NCBI RefSeq assembly: GCF_024582815.1
Contig: NZ_CP102099.1
Coordinates: forward strand, 2,232,001-2,296,000
Source of the DNA: Acinetobacter colistiniresistens
Lineage (GTDB): Bacteria > Pseudomonadota > Gammaproteobacteria > Pseudomonadales > Moraxellaceae
Reading direction: 5' to 3'
DNA length: 64,000 nt
The notes below the pieces were generated by a model. The model saw only the letters and a program-made list of their open reading frames with translations. It did no database searches and was not told the origin of the DNA. This document shows positions 37,112-46,283 of this stretch, one piece after another. The stretch's first letter is position 1. The number at the start of each line of letters is the position of its first letter. Made by a program: the position numbers and the translations under genes.

Positions 37112-38365
37112 GTGATTAAAGAAATTCTATTTGCCGATACGCAGCATTATCATGGCAGTGTTGATGAACGCTTTATTGATTTAGCAAGCCAATTTAGTCG
37201 CTTGCAAGATGCGCGTAGCCAGCAAGGTGGTGCGGCATTGGTGGTGTATTTCCAAGGTCAAAAAGTGGTTGATATTTTCACGGGTAAAAAATCTCAACAA
37301 GAAGATTGGCAATCCGATACTTTAGCGATGTGCTACTCAACCGGTAAAGGCATTCTGGCAACACTTGCACATATATTGGTCAGTGAAGGTGTGTTGGATT
37401 ATGAGCAGCCGATTGCCTATTACTGGCCTGAGTTTGCTCAGAATGACAAAGCCAATATTACGCTACGTCATGTCCTGTCACATCAAAGTGGTCTGTTTGA
37501 TATTCGCAATACCATTGAAACTGCAACAGAGATGTTGGATTGGTCGCATATGCTGGAGGTTATGGCTGCGGCGACACCACGTTTTGCAGCAGGGCAAAGT
37601 TTTGCTTATCAGCCTTTAACTTATGGTTGGATTTTAGGTGGTGTGATTGAGAAAGCAGCCAAACAGCCCTTAAGTTGGCTCATGCAGCGTTATCTGGTAC
37701 AACCGCTTGAGTTGGATGGCGCGTATTTTGGTACACCAACTTCAGAATTGGGCCGAGTAGCACGTTTATTGGAAAGGCCAAAAGCACCATCAACAAGTGC
37801 GCCACAAAGCAAGAAAAACAATGCTCCACGTAAAGCATCTTTATCAGAAAGATTATTAGAGCTTTCAGGGCAAAACCCACAAGATTTTCAGGATGCCATG
37901 ATCCCTAAAGGGATGCGCAATTTTAGCTTCTATAGTGATGAAGGATTGCAAGCTGTCATTCCTGCGGCCAATGGCGTATTTACTGCGGATAGTTTGGCAA
38001 AAGTCTATGCCATGCTGGCCAATCAAGGACAATGGCAAGGGCAGCAACTGATTCGTCCAGAGGTATTTAAGCAACTTAGTACGGTGCAAAGTAAAGCACG
38101 TGATCGCGTGATGCCGATTCCAATGCATTGGCGTTTGGGATACCACCGTATTTTAACGATGGGCAAACGTGCGCCACATGGCTTTGGGCATGTGGGCTTT
38201 AATGGTTCAGGTGCGTGGTGTGATGTTGATCGTGAACTGAGTTTTGCTTATACGCATAATTTTAATGTCACCTCGGCAACAGGGGATTATCGTCTATGGG
38301 GCTTGAGCCAAGAAACCCTACGATGTGCAGATGAAATTCTAATAGGGCGAAAGGGCTGGTTCTAA
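37112..38365 (+). CDS. Beta-lactamase-fold serine hydrolase (esterase-like)
   Basis: The 417-residue class C beta-lactamase/esterase-like protein has the nucleophile motif S76-T-G-K79 in CYSTGKGIL, a Tyr element in FAYQPLTYGW (~170) and HVGFNGSG replacing the KTG box. There is no signal peptide, so it is likely a cytoplasmic lipase/esterase rather than a beta-lactamase. It follows the lipid-metabolism genes on the same strand. Its stop overlaps the stop of the convergent GNAT gene by 4 bp. Confidence 0.83.
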   Translation: MIKEILFADTQHYHGSVDERFIDLASQFSRLQDARSQQGGAALVVYFQGQKVVDIFTGKKSQQEDWQSDTLAMCYSTGKGILATLAHILVSEGVLDYEQPIAYYWPEFAQNDKANITLRHVLSHQSGLFDIRNTIETATEMLDWSHMLEVMAAATPRFAAGQSFAYQPLTYGWILGGVIEKAAKQPLSWLMQRYLVQPLELDGAYFGTPTSELGRVARLLERPKAPSTSAPQSKKNNAPRKASLSERLLELSGQNPQDFQDAMIPKGMRNFSFYSDEGLQAVIPAANGVFTADSLAKVYAMLANQGQWQGQQLIRPEVFKQLSTVQSKARDRVMPIPMHWRLGYHRILTMGKRAPHGFGHVGFNGSGAWCDVDRELSFAYTHNFNVTSATGDYRLWGLSQETLRCADEILIGRKGWF

Positions 38366-38880
38366 TTGGACTTTGCTTGATAGGGCGGAATATGATAAAT
38401 CACGGCATCATATTTCTTTTCGGTTTTATGTGCAGCAACTGTTCCACCTAAAAATTCAGCCAGTTTTCGACTTGGCTGATTTTCGGTTGCAACTGGATAT
38501 AAGAAATATTCGGCAGAGAGATGTAATGAAGCCCATTGAAATACTTCAAACAAGGCTTCTTTAGCAAAACCTTGATGATGACAATCTTCCCGAATCCATA
38601 ATCCCAGTTCGGGTATTGAGGTCTGCATTCGATGAACCCCAATGAGACCAATAAAACGTTGATCTTGTTTGCTGCGTAAAACAAAATGTCGGTCGGTATT
38701 CTTTGTTTCTTTGACTAGCCAGTCTTGACCAATTTTTTCTTGCGTTGCGAAATTTCGAGCGGGTTCCCATGCCATATAACGGGTTAATGTTGTTGTCACA
38801 CAAGGATAGATGTCAATCAGATCATCCATTTGAAATACAAATAAATCGAGTCTTCGGCTTTGTAATAATGGTCGTTTCAT
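38362..38880 (-). CDS. GNAT family N-acetyltransferase (RimJ/RimL-like)
   Basis: The 172-residue GNAT protein has the acetyl-CoA binding region around GLWIREDCHHQGFAKEALFEVFQWA and the preceding beta-strand FIGLIGVHRM. This pattern fits the RimL/RimJ group that acetylates N-termini or small amines. It lies 7 bp after the TetR gene on the same strand, so they are probably co-transcribed. Confidence 0.82.
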   Translation of the reverse strand: MKRPLLQSRRLDLFVFQMDDLIDIYPCVTTTLTRYMAWEPARNFATQEKIGQDWLVKETKNTDRHFVLRSKQDQRFIGLIGVHRMQTSIPELGLWIREDCHHQGFAKEALFEVFQWASLHLSAEYFLYPVATENQPSRKLAEFLGGTVAAHKTEKKYDAVIYHIPPYQAKSN

Positions 38881-38887
38881 TGTTTAC

Positions 38888-39478
38888 TCATTCTGCTTTT
38901 TTAAATAGTTCTGCTTGAATAATGGCTTCGGTATGGCGTTTAAAATCAGTTTCATTTAAACCGATTAAGCCTAATTTATAAATACCTTCTAAGCCACAAA
39001 CAAAAGCGATGAGTCTCCATGCAATATCATGGTGATTGGTGTCAAAATGAAATTCGCCGTGTGCTTGGCCATCTTCAATGATTTGAACAATAGAACGGTG
39101 CCAGTCTTGCATGGCAATGTTATAAGCAAGTTTGATTTCCTGATCTTGGTCGATTAAAACCTCTGCTTCATTCCAAAGGCGTAAATAGGGCTGAATTTGT
39201 TCAATATTTTCACAGCCAAGCAAGAGGGAAAGACGTTGTAGATAATTGGCAGTCGTCACCTGATTTTCAATTTCGTCCAATTGCTGCATCAGTTTAACAA
39301 AAGCTTCGGCTTTGAGCTGTGAGCTAGAGGCGAAGTGATGATGAACTTGCCCAGTCGAAGTTTGGGCTTCAGTGGCGATACGGCGAACCGTCATTGCAGA
39401 AAATCCTTCGTTTAAGGCAACTTGCATGGCGGCCTGCAAAATCATGTCACGACGCTGTTCGCGGTTTAAATAAGCCAT
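38888..39478 (-). CDS. TetR family transcriptional regulator
   Basis: The 196-residue protein has an N-terminal TetR helix-turn-helix (ILQAAMQVALNEGFSAMTVRRIATEAQTSTGQVHHHF, ~14-50) and a variable ligand domain. It diverges from an MFS exporter gene, and the gap contains two near-identical palindromes covering the exporter promoter, so it is the likely repressor of that exporter and of itself with the GNAT gene. Confidence 0.88.
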   Translation of the reverse strand: MAYLNREQRRDMILQAAMQVALNEGFSAMTVRRIATEAQTSTGQVHHHFASSSQLKAEAFVKLMQQLDEIENQVTTANYLQRLSLLLGCENIEQIQPYLRLWNEAEVLIDQDQEIKLAYNIAMQDWHRSIVQIIEDGQAHGEFHFDTNHHDIAWRLIAFVCGLEGIYKLGLIGLNETDFKRHTEAIIQAELFKKAE

Positions 39479-39537
39479 TCTTTCTCTAATACCTATTGCA
39501 TATACAAATCAGAAACAAACTCACTTAAATCCAAAAG

Positions 39538-39553
39538 TTGGACAAGTGTTCAA
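39538..39553. promoter_or_regulatory. TetR-type operator 1
   Basis: TTGGACAAGTGTTCAA is a 16-bp quasi-palindrome. It overlaps the -35 (TTGGAC) of the MFS gene promoter. Confidence 0.8.
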
Positions 39554-39566
39554 TTTTGGTTATAAT
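39538..39566 (+). promoter_or_regulatory. Promoter of the MFS exporter gene
   Basis: TTGGAC (39538-39543) and a consensus TATAAT (39561-39566) are separated by exactly 17 bp. Both flanking operators overlap its ends. Confidence 0.8.
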
Positions 39567-39575
39567 AACGCCAAT

Positions 39576-39591
39576 TTGAACAGTTGTCCAA
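39576..39591. promoter_or_regulatory. TetR-type operator 2
   Basis: TTGAACAGTTGTCCAA matches the reverse complement of operator 1 at 15 of 16 positions, with centres 38 bp apart. It lies at the expected transcription start of the MFS gene. Confidence 0.8.
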
Positions 39592-39604
39592 TTTAGAGGC
39601 ATTT

Positions 39605-41095
39605 ATGTCACGCAAGTGGTTAATTCTTGCAATTGTTGTATTGATCTATATTCCTGTCGCGATTGATGCAACCATCCTACATGTAGCGACGCCAACTTTG
39701 AGCGAGTCGCTTTCTTCCTCAGCTAACGAGCTGTTATGGATTATTGATATTTATTCACTGGTCATGGCAGGGCTGATTTTACCGATGGGTGCCTTAGGGG
39801 ATCGTATCGGTTATAAACGATTGATGATCATTGGTGCCTTTTTATTTGGTCTTGCTTCATTGGCAGCCGCATTTTCACCAACGGCACTGGCATTGATTGC
39901 TTCACGGGCTTTATTGGCCGTGGGTGGGGCAATGATCCTGCCTGCAACCTTATCGGCAGTTCGCAATACTTTTCTGGATGAAAAACAACGGAACTTTGCT
40001 TTAGGAATCTGGGCGACAGTTGGTGGTGGTGGTGCAGCTTTTGGTCCACTGCTCGGTGGTTTTTTGCTTGAGCATTTCCATTGGGGTTCAGTCTTCCTGA
40101 TCAATGTGCCTATCATGATCACCGTGGTGGTATTGGCTGCATTTTTGATTCCAAAACAAACAGGTCAGCCAAAGCAAAACTTGAATTTATTGCAGGCGCT
40201 CGTTTTGGTGATCGCCATCTTGAGTATGATCTATGCAGTGAAATCGGTGATGCATGGTTTTAGCGTGTGGTCGGTTCTGATCTTTGCCGTCGGTTTTAGT
40301 TTGTTGGTTGGCTTTATTCGTCAGCAGTTGACCTCGAAATCACCAATGATTGATATTCAATTGTTTAGACATCCCGTTATTGCGACTGGCGTGATTATGG
40401 CGATTGTTTCAATGATGGCTTTGGTGGGATTTGAATTGCTGGTTTCGCAAGAACTGCAATTTGTGTATCAGCTTTCGCCATTGGCCGCTGGGGCATTTAT
40501 TTTACCGTTCATGATTGCGATTAGTTTAGGTGGTCCAATTGCCAGTCTGTTGGTGAACCGTTTTGGTCTACGTTCTGTTGCTTCATTGGGTATGCTGATG
40601 AGTGCGATGAGTCTGTGGGGCTTGGCCAATACAAACTTTATGCAAGCACAAATCCACGCATGGGCATGGATGGTGTTATTAGGCTTGAGTGTGGAGATTG
40701 CTTTACTTTCTTCAACCTCTGCAATTATGTCTTCCGTTCCACCGAGCAAAGCAACGGCTGCGGGTGCGATTGAAGGAATGGCATACGAGCTAGGTGCAGG
40801 TTTGGGGATCGCATTTTTCGGTCTGATGTTGTCATGGTTCTATGCCAACTCGATTGTAATACCAAGCGATGTACCGAATAACATGCTGCAGCAGGCGAGT
40901 AGTTCAATTGGAGAGGCGATTCAAGCGGCGAAACAATTACAGCCAACAATTGCTGAACATTTGATTCAGGCAGCGAAACAGGCCTTTAGCCAATCGCATC
41001 GATCCGTATTGAATGTGGCTGCGTTATTGTTCTTGATTCTGTCGATTTTTATTTGGTTTGCTTTGCCAAAAAGAGTCACTGTGGTCGAGGAGTAA
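39605..41095 (+). CDS. MFS drug exporter (DHA2, 14-helix type)
   Basis: The ~496-residue membrane protein has about 14 helices. It contains motif A in LGDRIGYKRLMIIGA, the substrate-linked motif DATILHVATPTLSE near the N-terminus, and GPLLGGFLLEHFHWGSVFLINVP (motif C region), typical of the DHA2 QacA/SmvA-like exporters. The frame opens at a TTG (39584) inside operator 2, but the ATG at 39605 has an AGAGG site 6 bp upstream and is chosen. It is regulated by the divergent TetR. The substrate is unknown; quaternary ammonium or dye-type cations are plausible. Confidence 0.87.
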   Translation: MSRKWLILAIVVLIYIPVAIDATILHVATPTLSESLSSSANELLWIIDIYSLVMAGLILPMGALGDRIGYKRLMIIGAFLFGLASLAAAFSPTALALIASRALLAVGGAMILPATLSAVRNTFLDEKQRNFALGIWATVGGGGAAFGPLLGGFLLEHFHWGSVFLINVPIMITVVVLAAFLIPKQTGQPKQNLNLLQALVLVIAILSMIYAVKSVMHGFSVWSVLIFAVGFSLLVGFIRQQLTSKSPMIDIQLFRHPVIATGVIMAIVSMMALVGFELLVSQELQFVYQLSPLAAGAFILPFMIAISLGGPIASLLVNRFGLRSVASLGMLMSAMSLWGLANTNFMQAQIHAWAWMVLLGLSVEIALLSSTSAIMSSVPPSKATAAGAIEGMAYELGAGLGIAFFGLMLSWFYANSIVIPSDVPNNMLQQASSSIGEAIQAAKQLQPTIAEHLIQAAKQAFSQSHRSVLNVAALLFLILSIFIWFALPKRVTVVEE

Positions 41096-41137
41096 GCATT
41101 GACCCTGATCTAAATTAAGTTTAGGTCAGGGTGTTTT

Positions 41138-41728
41138 TTAAGGTGCACTTATTCCAAACTGACGTAATATTTTACACAGCTGAATCATCGGCAAGCCCAT
41201 CAAGGTGGTTTGATCATCACCCATCATTTTCTCAAATAGACTAATCCCTAAACTTTCACATTTAAAACTACCCGCACAATGTAAGGGCTGATCAAGTTCA
41301 ATATAGCGCTCGATTTCCGGCAATGTCAGTTGACGAAATTTGACTTGGTAATGTTCAACCAATGTGGTTTCAAAGCCAGATTGCAGATGTTGGACGCTCA
41401 GCGCAGTACTAAAAAATACGGTTCGACCTGAATTTTCCTGTAATTGCTGAATCGCATTTTCAACGCTTAAGGGTTTGCCAATAAAATCATACGGGGCATG
41501 TTCACGCCAAGCCACTTGATCCGAGCCAATGATAATCGCATCGGGATGTTGTTCTGCGACGACACGGGCTTTCTCAAAAGCGAGTCGTTTTGCCAAATCA
41601 TCGGCATGCAATTCACCTGCTGCTGACTCATCAATATCTGGTGAAATACAACGATAATCAAGCTTTAACCGATCCATCAGATCTTTACGGGTTTGGCTGC
41701 TAGATGCCAGAATCAGTTCACGTTGATG
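41138..41728 (-). CDS. Maf family nucleotide pyrophosphatase (YceF-like)
   Basis: The ~196-residue protein starts MHQRELILASSSQTRKDLMDRLKLDYRCISPDIDE, the Maf signature, and contains IIIGSDQVA and GKPLSVENAIQQL. Maf enzymes hydrolyse non-canonical or methylated NTPs; the YceF branch prefers m7GTP. An upstream ATG-equivalent at 41791 is in frame but overlaps the DUF2237 gene, so I chose 41728, which leaves a 2-bp gap to the upstream gene. Confidence 0.85.
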   Translation of the reverse strand, partial: HQRELILASSSQTRKDLMDRLKLDYRCISPDIDESAAGELHADDLAKRLAFEKARVVAEQHPDAIIIGSDQVAWREHAPYDFIGKPLSVENAIQQLQENSGRTVFFSTALSVQHLQSGFETTLVEHYQVKFRQLTLPEIERYIELDQPLHCAGSFKCESLGISLFEKMMGDDQTTLMGLPMIQLCKILRQFGISAP

Positions 41729-41730
41729 CA

Positions 41731-42114
41731 TCAGACTGCGTATTCCACCAGAATATTCAATGGAACATAATGCAAAACGGCATTGTGGCAAGCATTCAAC
41801 TTAATCGGTGGTGCTTGTCCTGCTTGATAGGCTTCGACCCAACGGGTAACACAGATACACCAGAAATCACCGGGTTTAAGTCCAGGAAAGCCAACTTCGG
41901 GTAAAGGCGTGATCAAGTCATTGCCGACTTTTTGTGAGAAATTTAAAAACTCAGACGTCATTTGCGCACACATGGTGTGCTGACCTAGATCAGTGACCGC
42001 CGTATGGCAAAAACCATTACGAAAATACCCTGTAATCGGATCATAACAACAGCTGGCTAAAGGTTCACCAAGGACGTTTAAACGATTAATTTTAGGATCT
42101 GGATGAATAGACAT
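41731..42114 (-). CDS. DUF2237 family protein
   Basis: The 127-residue protein has the conserved LNVLGEPLASCCYDPITGYFRNGFCHT and GDFWCICVTRW blocks of DUF2237, a small cysteine-containing family of unknown function. It is adjacent to, and on the same strand as, the Maf gene, so they are probably co-transcribed. Confidence 0.85.
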   Translation of the reverse strand: MSIHPDPKINRLNVLGEPLASCCYDPITGYFRNGFCHTAVTDLGQHTMCAQMTSEFLNFSQKVGNDLITPLPEVGFPGLKPGDFWCICVTRWVEAYQAGQAPPIKLNACHNAVLHYVPLNILVEYAV

Positions 42115-42253
42115 AATAATATAAAACTTTAGTGATCCTGATTATCATAATCAAAACTGAAGCTTTCGGCAGCTTTTCTGCAAAAAAACTCACCTTTATT
42201 TCAGAGAATCATTTAAAATTACGCCGTTTTTAAAATCAATTAGAGAGCCATCC

Positions 42254-43441
42254 ATGAATTTTCAGCGCATGACTGATCTTGATTTAGCAGGTAAACGTGT
42301 TCTTATTCGTGAAGACTTAAACGTTCCTGTAAAAAATGGGGAAATTACCAGTGATGCACGTTTACGTGCTGCATTGCCAACCATTAAAGCGGCTTTAGAA
42401 AAAGGCGCGGCAGTGATGGTATTTTCTCATTTGGGTCGTCCTGTAGAAGGTGAGCCAAAACCAGAACAATCGCTTGCTCCAGTCGCTGCTTATTTAAGCA
42501 AAGCCTTGGGGCAAGACGTAAAATTATTCACAGATTATTTAGATGGTGTTGAAGTCGCTGCGGGTCAAGTGGTGTTACTTGAAAACGTTCGCTTCAACCA
42601 TGGCGAAAAGAAAAATAACCAAGAGCTTGCAAAAAAATATGCAGCTTTATGTGATGTATTTGTGATGGATGCATTTGGTACGGCGCATCGTGCAGAAGCT
42701 TCAACAGAAGGTGCTGCACGTTTTGCACCAATCGCCGCTGCGGGTCCTTTATTGGCAGCTGAGTTAGATGCGCTTGGTCGTGCAATGCAAACTCCAGAAA
42801 AACCAATGGTGGCAATTGTTGCGGGTTCTAAAGTATCAACCAAACTTGATGTCTTAAACTCATTGTCTAGCATTTGCGATCAAATTATTGTGGGTGGTGG
42901 TATTGCCAATACCTTCCTTGCAGCAGCAGGCTATAACGTTGGTAAATCACTGTATGAAGCTGATTTGGTTGAGACTGCAAAACAAATCGCTGCAAAAGTG
43001 AGTGTTCCATTACCAACTGATGTTGTGGTTGCAGATGCAAGCCAAATCAACTTTGAAGACTTCTTGGGTTCATTGGCAAACGCACAAGCGGTTGTCAAAA
43101 ATGTTGCGGATGTTACAGACACAGACATGATCTTGGATGTAGGTCCTGAAACGGCTAAAGCATTTGCAAACATTTTAAAAACATCAAAAACCATTCTTTG
43201 GAATGGTCCTGTCGGTGTGTTTGAAGTGGATCAGTTTGGTGAAGGAACTAAAGCGCTTTCACTGGCAATTGCTGAGTCTGCTGGTTTCTCGATTGCAGGT
43301 GGTGGTGATACGCTTGCTGCGATTGATAAATACCAAGTTGCTGATCAAATTGGTTATATCTCAACAGGTGGTGGTGCATTCTTGGAGTTCGTAGAAGGCA
43401 AAACTTTACCTGCTGTTGCAGTATTGCTTCAGCGTGCATAA
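42254..43441 (+). CDS. pgk: Phosphoglycerate kinase
   Basis: This 395-residue glycolytic/gluconeogenic enzyme interconverts 1,3-bisphosphoglycerate plus ADP with 3-phosphoglycerate plus ATP. It has the N-terminal substrate loop [25 protein letters not shown], the hinge and the C-terminal nucleotide-binding motif [12 protein letters not shown]. Length is within the bacterial range. In many bacteria it follows gap or tkt, but here it stands alone, with a terminator following. Confidence 0.96.
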   Translation: MNFQRMTDLDLAGKRVLIREDLNVPVKNGEITSDARLRAALPTIKAALEKGAAVMVFSHLGRPVEGEPKPEQSLAPVAAYLSKALGQDVKLFTDYLDGVEVAAGQVVLLENVRFNHGEKKNNQELAKKYAALCDVFVMDAFGTAHRAEASTEGAARFAPIAAAGPLLAAELDALGRAMQTPEKPMVAIVAGSKVSTKLDVLNSLSSICDQIIVGGGIANTFLAAAGYNVGKSLYEADLVETAKQIAAKVSVPLPTDVVVADASQINFEDFLGSLANAQAVVKNVADVTDTDMILDVGPETAKAFANILKTSKTILWNGPVGVFEVDQFGEGTKALSLAIAESAGFSIAGGGDTLAAIDKYQVADQIGYISTGGGAFLEFVEGKTLPAVAVLLQRA

Positions 43442-43478
43442 TCAGGTTGCAATGAACTGATTCATCAGTAGATCATTC

Positions 43479-43508
43479 AAAAAGAGCCGATGTCCATCGG
43501 CTCTTTTT
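43479..43508 (+). terminator. Terminator after pgk
   Basis: AAAAAGAGCCGATG / CATCGGCTCTTTTT is a perfect hairpin with a T-run. Confidence 0.9.
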
Positions 43509-43595
43509 ACTTTTGTACAACGATGCCGTCATGAAAATGTCATATATCTGAAATATGATTGTCACAACTTAACCAAGTAACTGTGGAAAGCCGTG

Positions 43596-43841
43596 ATGAA
43601 ATTCAAATTAACCCTTGCCGCTTTAATCATTGCTCCAATCATGCTCAGTGCATGTGCAAAGAAAGAAGAAGCGAAAAACGCTGAACAGCAAGACCAGACA
43701 GCTGCTGCTGTATCAACACAGACGACCCCAGAGCAGCAAGCTGCAATTGATGCACTTGATAAGCCGAATTTAGATGAACATAATACGGATGCTGTTGCAC
43801 AAGAAGCCGCTTCCGAAGTCGCTGCGAGCGAAGCTCACTAA
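43596..43841 (+). CDS. Small lipoprotein (81 aa)
   Basis: An N-terminal signal peptide ends in the lipobox LSAC (Cys at about residue 20), followed by a low-complexity Ala/Gln/Glu-rich tail (KKEEAKNAEQQDQTAAA...). It is likely outer-membrane anchored and disordered. No function is assigned. The ATG at 43596 is preferred to an in-frame GTG immediately before it. Confidence 0.72.
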   Translation: MKFKLTLAALIIAPIMLSACAKKEEAKNAEQQDQTAAAVSTQTTPEQQAAIDALDKPNLDEHNTDAVAQEAASEVAASEAH

Positions 43842-43853
43842 GTGACAGTGCAG

Positions 43854-43885
43854 AAAAAAGCCGATGTTTGAACATCGGCTTTTTT
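43854..43885. terminator. Bidirectional terminator between two lipoprotein genes
   Basis: AAAAAAGCCGATGTT / AACATCGGCTTTTTT is a strong hairpin with T-runs in both directions between convergent genes. Confidence 0.9.
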
Positions 43886-43892
43886 GTATTTA

Positions 43893-44273
43893 TCAATTGG
43901 CTTTGCAATAGAACGTGAGCGTCGTTTGATAATCGTCATCTTTTGCTAAAGATGCATTTTTACCTGTAAGAGTACCAAGTACACCTGCTGCAGCTTCGAC
44001 CATTCGGCCTGTTTGTTCATCGACTACACCTTTTAATACCCCTTGGTATGCAGTTTTTTCATCAACAACGACTGGCGCCGTATTGCGCGTACAGGTTTTT
44101 TGCGCTGCTGCAATCGCATTGTTTTTCGCGATTAGACTGGTTTTACCAATACCGGTCACTTCATATTGATTATTTTCTTTCTGAATCGCTAAGGTATTGG
44201 TCGGTGTTGAGGCACATGCCGTTAAACCAAGGGCTAAACCACCAAGTAAACTCATGATGACGGTTTTTTTCAT
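43893..44273 (-). CDS. Lipoprotein of unknown function (126 aa)
   Basis: I chose the internal ATG at 44273 because it begins a typical lipoprotein signal, MKKTVIMSLLGGLALGLTAC (lipobox LTAC), preceded by a GAG-type ribosome-binding site. The mature part contains two Cys (QKTCTRN and TFYCKAN) and a short glycine-containing hydrophobic segment (MVEAAAGVLGTLTG). No family is confidently assigned. Confidence 0.75.
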   Translation of the reverse strand: MKKTVIMSLLGGLALGLTACASTPTNTLAIQKENNQYEVTGIGKTSLIAKNNAIAAAQKTCTRNTAPVVVDEKTAYQGVLKGVVDEQTGRMVEAAAGVLGTLTGKNASLAKDDDYQTTLTFYCKAN

Positions 44274-44525
44274 GTTTTTTCTCAATTTGCTGCTGAATGG
44301 TATTATTTGAACATAAAAACGCTGAGTGCTTTTGCAGATTATGTACAGTTTGTGCAGGGACTCTGTTAATTTTTTCAAATGAATGATGAGCTTAGCATTT
44401 ATTACATTGTCGATTTAACAGCAAGAATCAGGATATACAGATTTTATAAGTACGAATAAGCGTAGTGGAAATCATTCAGGTTATGCTAATCTAGGGCCAT
44501 CCTTGTGTTAGTTAGATTCATTTCA

Positions 44526-45104
44526 ATGACGGACTCAATTATAGAGACAATTCATCAAAATATTCATCAACGTCAATCTATTGGGCAACTCATTGAGCCA
44601 GCGCCGAATACAGAACAACTCGAAAAAGCGGTGCAAGCAGCATTGACAGCGCCTGATCATCATCGCTTAAAACCCACCCGGTTTGTAATTATCACACCTG
44701 AGCAACGAGCTACTTTTGGCGAGCATTTGGCCAAAGCTTTAGCTGATTTGGGTGAAGCTGATCCAGCACAGCTCGATCGCGTTAAACAGCATCCATTTCG
44801 TGCACCATTATTGGTATTAGCTTTAACATCGATTCAGGATCATCCTAAAGTTCCACATTTTGAACAGATTTTAAGTTCAGGTGCAGCGATTCAAAACTTT
44901 TTGCTGTCTTTACAGGCGCAAGGTTTTGCAACAATGTGGCGTTCTGGTGCCGTCGTAGAGTCGAACTGGTTAAAGCAGCAATTGGGCTTAAAACAGCAGG
45001 ATTTAATTTCAGGGATTATCTATATTGGCACAGCAGCGAAAGCGATTGCACCCCGTGCCGCGATTGATAGCCAAGATTTTGTAAAAATATGGCAAGACAG
45101 CTAA
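44526..45104 (+). CDS. Nitroreductase family protein (YdjA-like)
   Basis: The ~192-residue FMN-dependent oxidoreductase has RQSIGQLIEPAP at the N-terminus and APDHHRLKPTRFVII, then SSGAAIQNFLLSLQAQGFATMWRSGAVVES, the pattern of the minimal nitroreductase YdjA. Its natural substrate is unknown. I prefer the ATG at 44526 to the upstream in-frame start (44505). Confidence 0.85.
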   Translation: MTDSIIETIHQNIHQRQSIGQLIEPAPNTEQLEKAVQAALTAPDHHRLKPTRFVIITPEQRATFGEHLAKALADLGEADPAQLDRVKQHPFRAPLLVLALTSIQDHPKVPHFEQILSSGAAIQNFLLSLQAQGFATMWRSGAVVESNWLKQQLGLKQQDLISGIIYIGTAAKAIAPRAAIDSQDFVKIWQDS

Positions 45105-45152
45105 GCTTTTTTAGCTATTTATTAAAGAAAAAAATTCGTTTCAGGATAAAAA

Positions 45153-46226
45153 ATGTCAGAGTTAAATTTTAGCGATCTGGTTGAGCCAGTTGCCGTAGAT
45201 CAGAAAACAGCATTGAGAATGACCGTCTTGGGCGGTGGCAGTTTTGGTACGGCGATGGCAAATTTAGCGACTAGAAATGGCTGCGATACCATGATCTGGA
45301 TTCGTGATGCTGCTGTTGCCGAAGAAATTAATCAAACCCATATTAATAAACGCTATTTACCTGATTATCCATTAGAGGTGGGTTTGCGTGCGGTTGCTGA
45401 TCTGGAACTTGCAGTACGTGATCGTGACATTATTCTGGTTGCGATCCCAAGTCACTCTTTCCGTGATGTATTAAAACAGATTGCGCCGTTTATTAGCTCA
45501 CAAGCAGTCGTTTCGTTGACCAAAGGGATTGAAGCAAAAACCTTTAGTTTTATGAGCGAAATTATTCGTGCCGAATTACCAGAAGTCCCTTATGGCGTAC
45601 TATCTGGTCCAAACCTTGCCAAAGAAATCATGGCAGGTATGCCATCTGGCACGGTTATTGCCAGTGAATCGGAACTAGTACGTTATGCCGTGCAACATGC
45701 TTTGCATAGTGCCTTGTTCCGTGTATTTGGCAGTGATGATGTGCATGGTGTTGAATTGGGTGGCGCATTAAAAAATATCTATGCCGTTGCCATGGGCATG
45801 GGTGGTGCTTATAAGATTGGTGAAAATACCAAGAGCATGATTTTAACCCGTGCTTTGGCTGAAATGAGTCGTTTTGCGGTCAAGCAGGGTGCTAATCCCT
45901 TGACCTTCTTGGGCTTGTCGGGTGTGGGGGATTTGTTCGCAACCTGTAACAGCCCGTTAAGTCGTAACTATCAAATTGGTTTTGCATTGGGTTCGGGTAA
46001 AACACTGGATCAGGCAACCAAGGAATTAGGTCAGACTGCGGAAGGTATTAATACCATCGTGCAAGTACGAACCAAAGCCGAAGAACTGGATGTGTATATG
46101 CCGATTACCAATGCGCTATATGAAGTGATTTTTGAAGGCGCGCCACCAATGACCATTGCATTATCTTTGATGAAGAATGGTCATCGCAGTGATGTGGAAT
46201 TTGTTTTGCCGCATCATGAAGTCTAA
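45153..46226 (+). CDS. gpsA: NAD(P)-dependent glycerol-3-phosphate dehydrogenase
   Basis: This 357-residue enzyme reduces dihydroxyacetone phosphate to sn-glycerol-3-phosphate for phospholipid synthesis. It has MTVLGGGSFGTAMANLA (nucleotide binding) after a ~23-residue N-terminal extension, the catalytic-lysine block ELGGALKNIYAVAMGM and GLSGVGDLFATC. It is upstream of sixA on the same strand. Confidence 0.95.
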   Translation: MSELNFSDLVEPVAVDQKTALRMTVLGGGSFGTAMANLATRNGCDTMIWIRDAAVAEEINQTHINKRYLPDYPLEVGLRAVADLELAVRDRDIILVAIPSHSFRDVLKQIAPFISSQAVVSLTKGIEAKTFSFMSEIIRAELPEVPYGVLSGPNLAKEIMAGMPSGTVIASESELVRYAVQHALHSALFRVFGSDDVHGVELGGALKNIYAVAMGMGGAYKIGENTKSMILTRALAEMSRFAVKQGANPLTFLGLSGVGDLFATCNSPLSRNYQIGFALGSGKTLDQATKELGQTAEGINTIVQVRTKAEELDVYMPITNALYEVIFEGAPPMTIALSLMKNGHRSDVEFVLPHHEV

Positions 46227-46283
46227 TCAAAAAACTGTCATCAATCATGGTTATGCTATAGGAATAACAAATAAGGTCGTTTT

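Noticed and set aside
42565..43194. Minus-strand ORFs opposite pgk
   Set aside because: They lie antisense to a core gene and carry no motifs.
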